Source of the DNA: Amycolatopsis iheyensis
Lineage (GTDB): Bacteria; Actinomycetota; Actinomycetes; Mycobacteriales; Pseudonocardiaceae
Assembly (NCBI RefSeq): GCF_024703995.1
Contig: NZ_JAMXQV010000009.1
Coordinates: forward strand, 62,001 to 126,000
DNA length: 64,000 bases
Direction of reading: 5' to 3'
In this document: positions 28,108-38,343 of the stretch, in pieces
Position numbering within the stretch: the first letter of the stretch is position 1
Layout: each line of letters starts with the position of its first letter
The notes under the pieces: model-generated
The model's database searches: none
What the model was told of the DNA's origin: nothing
What the model saw: the letters and a program-made list of their open reading frames with translations, nothing else
Program-made: the position numbers and the translations under genes

Positions 28108-29730
28108 ATGGCGAAGCGGGGCGACGAGGCCGACTACGTGGTCGTGGGATCGGGTAGCTCCGGTGCCGCCATCGCGGGGCGGCTGGCCGAGGCCGGGGCC
28201 AGTGTGATCGTCCTGGAAGCGGGCAAGACCGACGAGAAGCTGATGGTCAGGAAGCCCGGTCTCGTCGGCCCGATGCACGCCGTGCCGCAGCTCAAGAAGC
28301 CCTTCGACTGGGGCTTCTACTCCGTGCCGCAGAAACACGTTCTCGATCGCACGATGCCCGTGCCGCGGGGCAAGGTCGTCGGCGGGTCCAGCTCCATCAA
28401 CGGCATGGTCTACGTCCGCGGCAACCGGGCCAACTTCGACTCCTGGGCTGCCGAAGGCAACACCGGCTGGGACGCCGAAAGCGTCAACGCCGCGTACAAG
28501 CGCATGGAGGACTTCGAGGACGGCGAGAACGCCTTCCGCGGCGCGGGCGGCCCGATCCGGGTCACCCGCAACAAGATCCCCCAGGAGGGCTCGCTCCAGT
28601 TCATCGAAGCCACCTCCGACGCCCTCGGCTGCAAGATCCTCGACGACTACAACGCCGAGTCCCAAGAGGGCGTCAGCCGGATGCAGCAGAACGCCGCCGA
28701 CGGCCTGCGCTACAGCGCCTCACGCGGCTACCTGCACCACCTCGCGCCCGCGTCACTCGAGCTGCAGTCGCGGGTGCTGGTGACGAAGGTCGTCCTCGAA
28801 AACGGGCGCGCGCGAGGCGTCGAGGTCGTCGACGCCGATGGCACGCACCGCACCGTCCGGGCCGGCAAGGAGGTCATCCTCTCCGCCGGGTTCATCGGCT
28901 CCGCGCAGCTGCTGATGCTCTCGGGCATCGGCCACGCCGAGCACCTCAAGGAACACGGCATCGACGTCGTCGCGGACCTGCCGGTCGGGGACAACCTGCA
29001 CGACCACATGTTCCACGCGCTGACCTTCCGCGTCTCCTCCAGCAAGAACCGCGGCACACCGGCCTACTTCGCGCGCGGCCTGGCGCGCGAGCTGATGCGC
29101 CCCGGCACCACCTTCCTGGCGAACTCCGTCTTCGAGGCAGTCGCGTTCCTGCGCACCTCGCAGGCCGCCGACGTCCCCGACCTGCAGCTGCACCTGCTGC
29201 CCTGGGCCTACGTCACGCCCAACCAGGACGCGCCGATCCGCCACGACGTCGACAAGCGGCCCGCGCTCACCGTGCTGACCACGCTGATCTACCCCAAGAG
29301 CCGCGGCACGCTCCGGCTCGCCTCGGCCGATCCGGCGGCCGCGCCGCTCGTCGACCCGCAGTACCTCGCCGACCCGGCCGACCTCGAAGTGCTGGGCGAG
29401 GGCTCGGAGATGGCGCGCGAGATCTTCGCGTCGAAGGCGTTCAAGGGCACGGTCAAGGAAGAGCTGCACCCGGGCGAAGCCCTCAAGGGCCAGGAACTGC
29501 GCGACGCGATCCTCAACCGCGCGACGTCGGTCTACCACGGTGTCGGCACCTGCCGGATGGGTGTCGACGAGCTCGCCGTCGTCACGCCCGACCTCAAGGT
29601 CCGCGGGGTCGAGGGCCTGCGGGTCTGCGACGCCTCGATCATGCCGTCGATCACCGGCGGCAACACCAACGCCCCCGCCATCATGATCGGCGAGCTGGGC
29701 GCCCAGCTGGTCCTCGGGAGCCGGTCATGA
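28108..29730 (+). CDS. GMC-family FAD oxidoreductase (choline dehydrogenase-like)
   Basis: Glucose-methanol-choline oxidoreductase of 540 aa that oxidises a primary or secondary alcohol to an aldehyde or ketone. FAD loop VVVGSGSSGAAIAGRL (G14-G19), the second GMC signature (PRGKVVGGSSSINGMVYVRG), the ILSAGFIGSAQLLMLSGIG signature and the active-site pair His477 (VYHGVGTCRMG) and Asn519 (GGNTNAPA) are all present. It overlaps the aldehyde dehydrogenase gene by ATGA, so alcohol is converted through aldehyde to acid by one coupled pair. A KstR-like site suggests a sterol side-chain or other lipid alcohol as substrate. Confidence 0.92.
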   Translation: MAKRGDEADYVVVGSGSSGAAIAGRLAEAGASVIVLEAGKTDEKLMVRKPGLVGPMHAVPQLKKPFDWGFYSVPQKHVLDRTMPVPRGKVVGGSSSINGMVYVRGNRANFDSWAAEGNTGWDAESVNAAYKRMEDFEDGENAFRGAGGPIRVTRNKIPQEGSLQFIEATSDALGCKILDDYNAESQEGVSRMQQNAADGLRYSASRGYLHHLAPASLELQSRVLVTKVVLENGRARGVEVVDADGTHRTVRAGKEVILSAGFIGSAQLLMLSGIGHAEHLKEHGIDVVADLPVGDNLHDHMFHALTFRVSSSKNRGTPAYFARGLARELMRPGTTFLANSVFEAVAFLRTSQAADVPDLQLHLLPWAYVTPNQDAPIRHDVDKRPALTVLTTLIYPKSRGTLRLASADPAAAPLVDPQYLADPADLEVLGEGSEMAREIFASKAFKGTVKEELHPGEALKGQELRDAILNRATSVYHGVGTCRMGVDELAVVTPDLKVRGVEGLRVCDASIMPSITGGNTNAPAIMIGELGAQLVLGSRS

Positions 29731-31295
29731 CCCTCACCCCGCTCGAGCTCACCCGGCCGGCGTCGGTCACCGACGCGTTCCTGCGGGAGCTGGTCGCACG
29801 GGTGCCGGGCGGCGAGACGTGGGAGCTCACCGAGGTCTACACCGGCGAGAAGCTCGTCGGGCTGCCGCAGTCGACGCCCGACGACATCGAGCGCGCGTTC
29901 GCCGTCGCCCGCGAGGCGCAGCGCAAGTGGGCCGCGACGCCGCTCAAGCAGCGGCTGGCGGTGTTCAAGCGGGCGCACGCGCTGTTCGTCGACAACGCGC
30001 GGAACGTCGCCGACCTGATCCAGGTCGAGAGCGGCAAGAACCGGCGGATGGCCATCGAGGAGACCTGCGACCCGCCGATGGTGATGAGCCACTACCTGCG
30101 GCGGGCGGGCAAGCTGCTGGCGCCGGTGAAACGCGGCGGACCGGTCCCGCTGGTGACGTCGGCGACCGAGATCCGGCAGCCCAAGGGCGTCGTCGGGATC
30201 ATCGCGCCGTGGAACTTCCCGTTCGCCACCGGCATTTCCGACGCGATCCCGGCGCTGATGGCCGGCAACGCGGTGGTGCTCAAGCCGGACAACAAGACGG
30301 CGCTCTCGCCGCTCTACGGCATCCGGCTGCTCGAAGAGGCAGGCCTGCCCGAGGGGCTGTTCCAGGTCGTCTGCGGTGAGGGCCCGGACGTCGGCCCGAC
30401 GCTCATCGACCAGGCCGACTACGTGATGTTCACCGGCTCCACGGCGACCGGCCGGGTGATCGGCGAACGCGCCGGGCGCAACCTCATCGGCTGCTGCCTG
30501 GAGCTCGGCGGCAAGAACCCGATGCTGGTGCTCGAAGACGCCGACCTCGAGGAAACCGTGCGGGGCGCGATCTTCGGCGCGTTCGGCAACACCGGCCAGA
30601 TCTGCATGCACATCGAGCGGATCTACCTGCCGGAGTCCCGGTACGAGGAGTTCAAGCAGGCGTTCGTGGCGGCGACCGAAGCACTCGACGTCCGGGCGGC
30701 CTACGACTTCGGGCCGGACATGGGCTCGCTCGTCTCACCCGACCACATGCACCGCGTCAAGTCCCATGTGGACGATGCCATCGCGCGGGGTGCGACCGTG
30801 CTGACGGGCGGCAAGCCGCGCCCCGACCTCGGCCCGGCGTTCTTCGAGCCGACGATCCTCGAAGGTGTCACGAAGGACATGGTCTGCGGCGTCACCGAAA
30901 CGTTCGGACCCGTGGTCGCGCTGCACAAGTACCGCACCGTCGACGAGGCCGTCGCGCTGGCGAACGACACCGACTACGGCCTCAACGCGTCGGTCTGGAG
31001 CCGTGACGTCGCCGGGGCGCGTGCGGTGGCCGCGCGCCTGGAGTCCGGCAACGTCAACATCAACGACATCCTCGCGACGGCGTTCGCGGCGAAGAGCACC
31101 CCGTCGGGCGGGGTGAAGAGCTCCGGTGTCGGCGCGCGCCACGGTGACCAGGGCCTGCTCAAGTACACCGACGGGAAGAACCTGGCGGTGCTGAAGAAGC
31201 AGGTCATGGGGGCGCGGCCCGGGCAGTCCTACGAAAAGTACGTCGAGGGCATGCTTTCCGGGCTGAAGCTCATGCGGCGGCTGCGCATCCGGTAG
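29727..31295 (+). CDS. NAD(P)-dependent aldehyde dehydrogenase (succinic-semialdehyde dehydrogenase-like)
   Basis: 522-aa aldehyde dehydrogenase superfamily enzyme. The catalytic Cys293 (NTGQICMHIER), general base Glu259 (CLELGGKNPML), the oxyanion Asn in WNFPF and the cofactor loop FTGSTATGRVIGERAGR are visible. Similarity to GabD2-type actinobacterial proteins is a family impression; long-chain aldehyde oxidation is equally possible. It is the second gene of the GMC operon. It ends one base before the end of the convergent GH128 gene, with no room for a terminator. Confidence 0.92.
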   Translation: MTLTPLELTRPASVTDAFLRELVARVPGGETWELTEVYTGEKLVGLPQSTPDDIERAFAVAREAQRKWAATPLKQRLAVFKRAHALFVDNARNVADLIQVESGKNRRMAIEETCDPPMVMSHYLRRAGKLLAPVKRGGPVPLVTSATEIRQPKGVVGIIAPWNFPFATGISDAIPALMAGNAVVLKPDNKTALSPLYGIRLLEEAGLPEGLFQVVCGEGPDVGPTLIDQADYVMFTGSTATGRVIGERAGRNLIGCCLELGGKNPMLVLEDADLEETVRGAIFGAFGNTGQICMHIERIYLPESRYEEFKQAFVAATEALDVRAAYDFGPDMGSLVSPDHMHRVKSHVDDAIARGATVLTGGKPRPDLGPAFFEPTILEGVTKDMVCGVTETFGPVVALHKYRTVDEAVALANDTDYGLNASVWSRDVAGARAVAARLESGNVNINDILATAFAAKSTPSGGVKSSGVGARHGDQGLLKYTDGKNLAVLKKQVMGARPGQSYEKYVEGMLSGLKLMRRLRIR

Positions 31296-32102
31296 TCACG
31301 TGGCGCGGTAGGCGGCGCCGCTCGCGTTGGGCGTGGTGCCGGAGTAGAGGCCGGTCGGGGTGGTCGAGGTCGACAGCGAGAACCAGGCGTAGCGCTCGAC
31401 GTACGACGTCCCGTTCAGCATCGCCGTCGACTTCTTCACGAAGTCCGTTTGCTGCGCGGCCGACGGATAACGCGGGGTGCTGCCGGAAAAGTCGATCAGG
31501 GCGTACTCGGTGAGCCACACGGGCAGGTGGTAGCGGTCGTGCACCCGCTGCAGGTAGCCCTGCAGCTGCCCGGTGGCGGCCGTCGAGAAGTCGCCGCCGT
31601 ACCAGTGCAGCGGGATGAAGTCGACGCGGTAGCCGCGTGCGGCCGCGCCGCTCATGAACCGGTCGAGCCAGCCGCCCGCGACGTCGCCGCCGAAGGCCAC
31701 GGCCGGCGCGCCGAGGCGCAGCCCGGTGGACTGCAGCCGCGGCCACAGGTCGAGCGCGGTCTCGACGGGCATGCTCGCCTGCCCGGCCAGGTCGGGCTCG
31801 TTGAACCCGAGCAGCGTGCTGCCCGCAGCCTTGGCGCGGTCGAGCTGGTCCTGCGTGACGGAGCCGCGGCCCCAGATCATCGGCACGAACTCCGTGCCGG
31901 CCGGTTTCGCGATGCCCTGCGGATCGGCTGCCCAGGTGTAGAACCAGCGCGCGCCGACGTCGGCTAAATCGGCGGTGGCGCCGGCGAAGGGATTCGCGCT
32001 GACGCCCTTCTTGGCACTTGCCCCGGCGGCGGGCGCGGCCAGGCCGCCGAGGGTGAGCAGGACGACCGCCGCGACGGCGAAGACCTTCCGCAGGTGATTC
32101 AC
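31296..32102 (-). CDS. Secreted GH128-type glycoside hydrolase (Asl1-like)
   Basis: Exported (beta/alpha)8-barrel glycosidase of 268 aa. Signal peptide ~1-28 (MNHLRKVFAVAAVVLLTLGG, cut near AGA). The acid/base Glu lies in LLGFNEPDLAGQA and the nucleophile Glu in VWLTEYAL, as in GH128 beta-1,3-glucanases. Other barrel strands are RWFYTWAADP, FVPMIWG, DFIPLHWYGGD and YAWFSL. It probably cuts fungal or plant beta-1,3-glucan outside the cell. It stands alone; no coupled genes. Confidence 0.88.
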   Translation of the reverse strand: MNHLRKVFAVAAVVLLTLGGLAAPAAGASAKKGVSANPFAGATADLADVGARWFYTWAADPQGIAKPAGTEFVPMIWGRGSVTQDQLDRAKAAGSTLLGFNEPDLAGQASMPVETALDLWPRLQSTGLRLGAPAVAFGGDVAGGWLDRFMSGAAARGYRVDFIPLHWYGGDFSTAATGQLQGYLQRVHDRYHLPVWLTEYALIDFSGSTPRYPSAAQQTDFVKKSTAMLNGTSYVERYAWFSLSTSTTPTGLYSGTTPNASGAAYRAT

Positions 32103-32189
32103 ACACCGATTGAGCGCGCTTTCCCGACGTGGGGCAAGAACCCGGCCGATGCCGGGGGACGAACAGGAAACCGCGGTGCCCGATCGGCC

Positions 32190-32582
32190 TCAGCGGAGTC
32201 GTCGCGCCCGGAACGCCGTGACGACGGCGGTCGCGACCACGAGGTGCATCAGCATCAGCCCGACGACGTTGGCGGCGGTGGCGCCCGCCATCAGCAGCAG
32301 CAGGTCCGGGACCCAGGTCAGGACCAGCACCGACGGGACGACGATGCGCAGCGCCTTCGGGGCCCGGCGGGCGATCAGGATCCAGCCGGCCGCGCCGGCG
32401 AGCAGCCCGGCGACGGTCGCCGGCAGGAAGGCGGGGGCGTTGAGGCCCATGCCGATGCCGCCGTCGTCGAGGGACGACGCCACGAGCGCGATCACGGTGT
32501 TCACGGCGGCGGCCGCCACGACGGCGAGGCCGAGGCGCAGTGCGGTGACCGACGTCGGGGTGGCGGTGGTGGTCGTGGTCAT
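32190..32582 (-). CDS. DUF6069-like small membrane protein
   Basis: 130-aa protein with four hydrophobic helices (LGLAVVAAAAVNTVIALVAS; LPATVAGLLAGAAGWILIA; IVVPSVLVLTWVPDLLLL; NVVGLMLMHLVVATAVVTAF), arranged as in DUF6069 proteins, function unknown. The start MTTTTTATPTS has AAGGAGGAAGCG directly upstream. It is divergent from a MarR gene, and a 14-bp direct repeat lies between, so it is very likely the MarR target. Confidence 0.75.
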   Translation of the reverse strand: MTTTTTATPTSVTALRLGLAVVAAAAVNTVIALVASSLDDGGIGMGLNAPAFLPATVAGLLAGAAGWILIARRAPKALRIVVPSVLVLTWVPDLLLLMAGATAANVVGLMLMHLVVATAVVTAFRARRLR

Positions 32583-32592
32583 CGCTTCCTCC

Positions 32593-32641
32593 TTGGGTTG
32601 CGTGTTCAACCCAAACGGTAGGTTGGGTTGCGTGTTAAAGT
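32593..32641. promoter_or_regulatory. Paired operator half-repeats between DUF6069 and MarR genes
   Basis: TTGGGTTGCGTGTT occurs twice as an exact direct repeat at 32593-32606 and 32623-32636, 30 bp apart (about three helix turns). The first copy is also part of an inverted repeat (TTGGGTT...AACCCAA, 32593-32614). A -10 box TAAAGT (32636-32641) ends 7 nt before the GTG start of the MarR gene. Confidence 0.7.
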
Positions 32642-32648
32642 CAAGTCC

Positions 32649-33170
32649 GTGAGTGAGGAAGCGGCGCCGGCCCGCGGGCTGGGCGAAGACGAGCACCGGG
32701 CGTGGATCAACCTGGTCAAGGTCCTGCTCACGCTGCCGGGGGTGCTGGAGAGCCAGCTGCTGCGCGACTCGGACCTCACACTGCTCGGCTACATGATCCT
32801 GGCGCGGCTTTCGGTCGTGCCGGAGGAAACCCTGCGGATGAGCGAGATCGCGGAGATGGCCAACGGGTCACTCCCGCGGATCTCCCACGCGGTGGCCCGG
32901 CTGGAGGACCGGGGCTGGGTGACGCGCAAGGTCTGCACGGGCCAGGGCCGCCGCTTCACGACGGCGACCCTGACCGACGCGGGCCGCGCGCACCTGCTGG
33001 CGTCATCGCCCGAGCACGTCACGCTGGTCCGGCGGCTGGTCGTCGACCCCCTCGGCGCCGACTTCGTGCCCATCGGCGACGCGGTGGCGAAGATCGTCGA
33101 AACCCTCGGGTTGCCGACCGAGGTGTTGAAGCCGGGCGAAGAGGTGGCCGGCCGCCGTCCCGGCGACTAG
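32649..33170 (+). CDS. MarR-family transcriptional regulator
   Basis: 173-aa MarR protein: a dimer helix at the N-terminus (HRAWINLVKVLLTLPGVLESQLLRDSDLTLLGYMILARL), the HTH LRMSEIAEMANGSLPRISHAVARLEDRGWVTRKV and the wing CTGQGRRFTTATLTDAGR. The GTG at 32649 is used; no ribosome site precedes it and a -10 box sits 7 nt upstream, so a leaderless mRNA is likely. It probably represses itself and the divergent DUF6069 gene through the 14-bp repeats. Only 4 bp separate its stop from the convergent phospholipase D-like gene. Confidence 0.9.
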   Translation: MSEEAAPARGLGEDEHRAWINLVKVLLTLPGVLESQLLRDSDLTLLGYMILARLSVVPEETLRMSEIAEMANGSLPRISHAVARLEDRGWVTRKVCTGQGRRFTTATLTDAGRAHLLASSPEHVTLVRRLVVDPLGADFVPIGDAVAKIVETLGLPTEVLKPGEEVAGRRPGD

Positions 33171-33174
33171 GGCC

Positions 33175-34620
33175 TCAGCCGTCCACCAGCAGTCCTCGGA
33201 GCGGGCCTTGCAGCCGGCCGGCTCGGCGTGACACGCCCGGCAGCAGCACCAGCCGGTGCGTGCGGCGCTCGCCCCGGCGTTCCCGCTCGGCTTGTTCCTC
33301 CGCCAGCGGCCGCCACAGCCGGTCGACGACGTCGGCCGGATCCCCGGCTACTTCCGAAATCGGGCGGCCCAGGTGCTCGGCCCACAGACGCAGCCGCGTG
33401 GTGCGGACCAGTTCCCGGTCGTCGGTCGCGATGTTGACCTCGGTGTCGTTGAACAGCGAGTGCTCGTTGAGGTTCGCCGAGCCCAGCGTCAGCCACTCGT
33501 CGTCCACGATGCCGAGTTTCGCGTGCACGTAGACCGGTGCCGCGGAATCCCCGTCGTGCGCGCTGATCGTCGTCGCCAGCAGGCGGCCGTGGCCGTCGTC
33601 GGCGTCGATGAGGCGGCCCAGCTGGCCGCGCGTGGTGTCGGCGCCGTTGCTCGGCTTGCGCGGCAGCAGCAGGACCACGCGGAACCGGTCGTCCGGCGGG
33701 GTGCGCAGCTTGTCGAGCAGCACCTCGGCGATCTCGGGCGACCACAGGAACTGGTTCTCCAGGTAGATCAGCCGCCGCGCCGAGCGCAGTGCGCGCAGGT
33801 AGCCGTCGAGGATCGTGAACTCGCCCTTCGGCGCGAAGCCGTAGGTGCCGTCCGGCACGGTCCGCAGCAGCTGGACGGCGGTGTCGCCGGCCGGCTCCGG
33901 CACCGCGGGCGCCGGCAGCTGTTCGCCGGCGACCTCGGTCCACCGTGCCCGGAAGTGCCCGGCGACGTCGGCGACGACCGGTCCTTCGAGCCGGGAAACC
34001 AGGTCGTGCCAGCCGATCGAGCGCGGTGGGTGGGCGGGGCTGTCGTGCCGGTCGCCCTCCAGCGCGGTGAAGTCCACGCCGCCGGCGAACGCGACCGCGT
34101 CGTCGACCACCACCAGCTTCTCGTGGTGGCAGTGCATGGTCCGCTCCCGCGAGTCCAGCACGCAGCGCACGGCCGAGCCGTCGGTGAACTTCCGCTGCTC
34201 CGCCTTGGCCAGGCCCCGCGTCGGCTGGAACGCCGGGAGCGGCGGTCCCGCCCAGAGCAGCACCCGGACCTCGACGCCGCGAGCCGCGGTTTCGGCGAGC
34301 AGCTCACGCAGCGTCAGCGCGCCCGGCTCGCGGGTCAGCCGGAAGTCCGCGCTCGCGTGCCAGTTGGCGATGTGCACGTGGGACGTCGCCCGCCGGATGG
34401 CGGCTTCGATCGACGGCAACGCTTCCTCGCCGTCGACCAGCACTTCGACGTGGTTGCCGGCGCGGACCGCGGCCCGCCCGCCGAGCCGGTCTTCCGCGCC
34501 GCCCGGCTCGAGCACGTCACCCCAGCCGAGCTTGCGCAGCCGCCGGCGGTGGTGGGCGCACAAGACGCTTTCGAGCCGGTCTCCGAGCCGTTCGTCCACC
34601 TTGTCGAGAAAGGGCTTCAC
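33175..34620 (-). CDS. Phospholipase D/cardiolipin synthase-like protein
   Basis: 481-aa PLD-superfamily protein with two HKD half-sites. The first is HCHHEKLVVVDDAVAFAGGVD and the second VYVHAKLGIVDDEWLTLGSANLNEHSLFNDTE; together they make one active site with a phospho-histidine intermediate. It lacks the N-terminal membrane helices of cardiolipin synthases, so a soluble phospholipase or phosphatidyltransferase is more likely. The C-terminal tail is Arg-rich (ERERRGERRTHRLVLL). It is a single gene, convergent with MarR and about 55 bp from the end of the LysR gene upstream on the same strand. Confidence 0.9.
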   Translation of the reverse strand: MKPFLDKVDERLGDRLESVLCAHHRRRLRKLGWGDVLEPGGAEDRLGGRAAVRAGNHVEVLVDGEEALPSIEAAIRRATSHVHIANWHASADFRLTREPGALTLRELLAETAARGVEVRVLLWAGPPLPAFQPTRGLAKAEQRKFTDGSAVRCVLDSRERTMHCHHEKLVVVDDAVAFAGGVDFTALEGDRHDSPAHPPRSIGWHDLVSRLEGPVVADVAGHFRARWTEVAGEQLPAPAVPEPAGDTAVQLLRTVPDGTYGFAPKGEFTILDGYLRALRSARRLIYLENQFLWSPEIAEVLLDKLRTPPDDRFRVVLLLPRKPSNGADTTRGQLGRLIDADDGHGRLLATTISAHDGDSAAPVYVHAKLGIVDDEWLTLGSANLNEHSLFNDTEVNIATDDRELVRTTRLRLWAEHLGRPISEVAGDPADVVDRLWRPLAEEQAERERRGERRTHRLVLLPGVSRRAGRLQGPLRGLLVDG

Positions 34621-34675
34621 CGTCCCATGTCACTACAGATCGGCCGGGTTCGCCGCGCAGTGACGCTCCGCCTCA

Positions 34676-35608
34676 TCAGGGTGACGCACGGTCGGAACCC
34701 ACCAGGGGTTCGATGCCGGGCGGCAGGTGCGCGGGGTCGGTGACGAACCCGAGGATCGCCGCGCGCAGCGCGCGCACCGCCCGCGTGGGCTCGACTTCCT
34801 TGCGGTAGGCGAGCTGCACGATGCGCGTCATGCCCGCGTCGGCGGCGAACCGTGTCATCCGGAACCGGGCGCCCGCCACGGTGCTCGGCACCACCGCCGC
34901 CCCCACCCCGGCCCGCACCAGTTCGAGCACGGCGTCCATCTCACCGCCTTCGATGGCGAACGACGGCTCGAAACCCGCGGCCCGGCAGGCGTTCACCGTC
35001 GCCTCCCGGACGTCGTAGCCGCGCCGGAACATCACCAGCGGCACGTCGGCCAGCTCGCGGACGTCGAGCCGGGCCTTCGCCGGGCCGTCCCCGGAGTCGA
35101 TCAGCACCAGCTCTTCGAGCAGCAGCTGCGTCGACGCCAGCCGCTGGTCGCCCGGATTCCGGGCGCCGGCCAGCAAAGCGAGGTCGAGCGCGCCTTCGGA
35201 AAGCCCTTGCCGCAGGTCGCCGGACCCGCTTTCGTGCAGCTCCAGCTGGATGCCCGGGTACCGCCGCCGGAACGCGGCCAGCATCGGCGGCAGCAGGCCC
35301 GTGCACAGGCTGGGTGGCGCGCCGAGGCGGACCCGGCCGCGGTCGAGCTCGTCGAGCTCCCGGATCGCGCGCCGCGCGCTTTCGCTCTCCGCGAGGATCC
35401 GCCGGGCGAACGGCAGCAGCGTCTCACCGGCCTCGGTGAGCGAGACGTTGCCGCGGATCCGGTGGAACAGCGGCGCGCCCAGGTCGTGTTCGAGCGCCCG
35501 GATCTGCTGCGACAGCGAAGGCTGCGCGACCCGCATCTGCTCGGCCGCGCGCGTGAAGTGACGGTGTTCGGCGACGGCGACGAAGTACGCGAGCTGGTGT
35601 GGCTGCAT
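34676..35608 (-). CDS. LysR-family regulator divergent from sdhCAB
   Basis: 310-aa LysR protein: HTH in residues ~1-60 (MQPHQLAYFVAVAEHRHFTRAAEQMRVAQPSLSQQIRALE) and effector domain from ~90. The start MQPHQL is chosen because it puts the HTH at the N-terminus. Cysteines occur in PSLCTGLLP and VNACRAAGF, but spacing does not by itself prove OxyR-like redox sensing. An ATAG-N7-CTAT site lies 10-24 bp upstream and also upstream of sdhC, so the protein probably controls the succinate dehydrogenase operon and itself. Confidence 0.9.
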   Translation of the reverse strand: MQPHQLAYFVAVAEHRHFTRAAEQMRVAQPSLSQQIRALEHDLGAPLFHRIRGNVSLTEAGETLLPFARRILAESESARRAIRELDELDRGRVRLGAPPSLCTGLLPPMLAAFRRRYPGIQLELHESGSGDLRQGLSEGALDLALLAGARNPGDQRLASTQLLLEELVLIDSGDGPAKARLDVRELADVPLVMFRRGYDVREATVNACRAAGFEPSFAIEGGEMDAVLELVRAGVGAAVVPSTVAGARFRMTRFAADAGMTRIVQLAYRKEVEPTRAVRALRAAILGFVTDPAHLPPGIEPLVGSDRASP

Positions 35609-35617
35609 GCCTCGATG

Positions 35618-35632
35618 ATAGGTGATGGCTAT
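35618..35632. promoter_or_regulatory. LysR-type operator ATAG-N7-CTAT
   Basis: ATAG (35618-35621) and CTAT (35629-35632) form the T-N11-A class of LysR site, inside a wider near-palindrome (CGATGATAG ... CTATCGAG). It is immediately upstream of the LysR start and ~23 bp before the sdhC -35 box. Confidence 0.65.
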
Positions 35633-35654
35633 CGAGTGCAGAGTCATGATGTCT

Positions 35655-35683
35655 TTGACCTCTGGTGAATGGGCTCCTAACGT
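35655..35683 (+). promoter_or_regulatory. sdhC promoter (leaderless)
   Basis: TTGACC (35655-35660), a 17-bp spacer and TAACGT (35678-35683) make a near-consensus vegetative promoter. The start point 7-8 nt later falls on GTG 35691, which opens the SdhC frame; no ribosome site exists there. The LysR site lies just upstream, at an activator-compatible position (about -60 to -73). Confidence 0.75.
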
Positions 35684-35690
35684 CAGTCGA

Positions 35691-36410
35691 GTGGTAAACG
35701 ACCTCGCAGACCGGCCCGCGGTGCGGCGGCGCCGCTCGGGTGCCCGGCAGTTCTGGGACTCGACGATCGGCAAGAAGAGCGTCATGGCGGTCAGCGGCGC
35801 GCTCCTGCTGGCGTTCGTGTTCGCGCACATGGTCGGCAACCTGAAGACCTTCCTCGGCGCCGACGACCTCAACCACTACGCGCACTGGCTGCGCACCATC
35901 GGCGAGCCGGTCCTGCACTACAGCTGGTTCCTCTGGATCCAGCGGGTGGGCCTGCTGATCGCGCTGGTCCTGCACGTGACCGCGGCCGTGCAGCTGGTGA
36001 AGCGCGACCGCGCCGCCCGCCCGGTGCGCTACGTCCACCGGCGCCCGGTGCGCGCGACGTTCGCGGTGCGCACGATGCGCTGGGGCGGCGCGACGCTCGC
36101 CGTGTTCGTCGTTTGGCACATCCTCGACTTCACGGTGGGGAAGGTGAACCAGGACTTCGTGCCCGGTGACCCGTACCACAACCTCGTCGCGGACTTCCAG
36201 GTCTGGTGGGTGAACGTCATCTACCTCGTCGCGCTCGCGATGCTGGGCCTGCACATCCACCACGGCTTCGCCAGCGCCGCCCGCACCCTGGGGGTCGCGA
36301 GCGTGCGGCGCGAGCGGGCGATCAAGCTTGTGGGCAGCTCGATGGCGGTCGCGGTCGCGGGCGGCTACGCCCTGGTCCCGGTCGCGATCATGACGGGACT
36401 GGTGCGCTGA
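35691..36410 (+). CDS. sdhC: Succinate dehydrogenase cytochrome b subunit (type B, b558 family)
   Basis: Membrane anchor and haem-binding subunit that passes electrons from SdhB to quinone. The 239-aa protein has five hydrophobic helices. The first carries GKKSVMAVSGALLLAFVFAHMVGNL, the rest contain histidines suited to two haems (HYSWFLWIQRVGLLIALVLHVTAAV; VVWHILDFTVG; HIHHGF). The GTG at 35691 is chosen since the promoter puts the start point there; in-frame ATGs further upstream (35622, 35646, 35649) lie within or upstream of the promoter. It leads a three-gene sdhCAB operon. Confidence 0.9.
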   Translation: MVNDLADRPAVRRRRSGARQFWDSTIGKKSVMAVSGALLLAFVFAHMVGNLKTFLGADDLNHYAHWLRTIGEPVLHYSWFLWIQRVGLLIALVLHVTAAVQLVKRDRAARPVRYVHRRPVRATFAVRTMRWGGATLAVFVVWHILDFTVGKVNQDFVPGDPYHNLVADFQVWWVNVIYLVALAMLGLHIHHGFASAARTLGVASVRRERAIKLVGSSMAVAVAGGYALVPVAIMTGLVR

Positions 36411-36411
36411 C

Positions 36412-38339
<1,928 letters not shown>

Positions 38340-38343
<4 letters not shown>

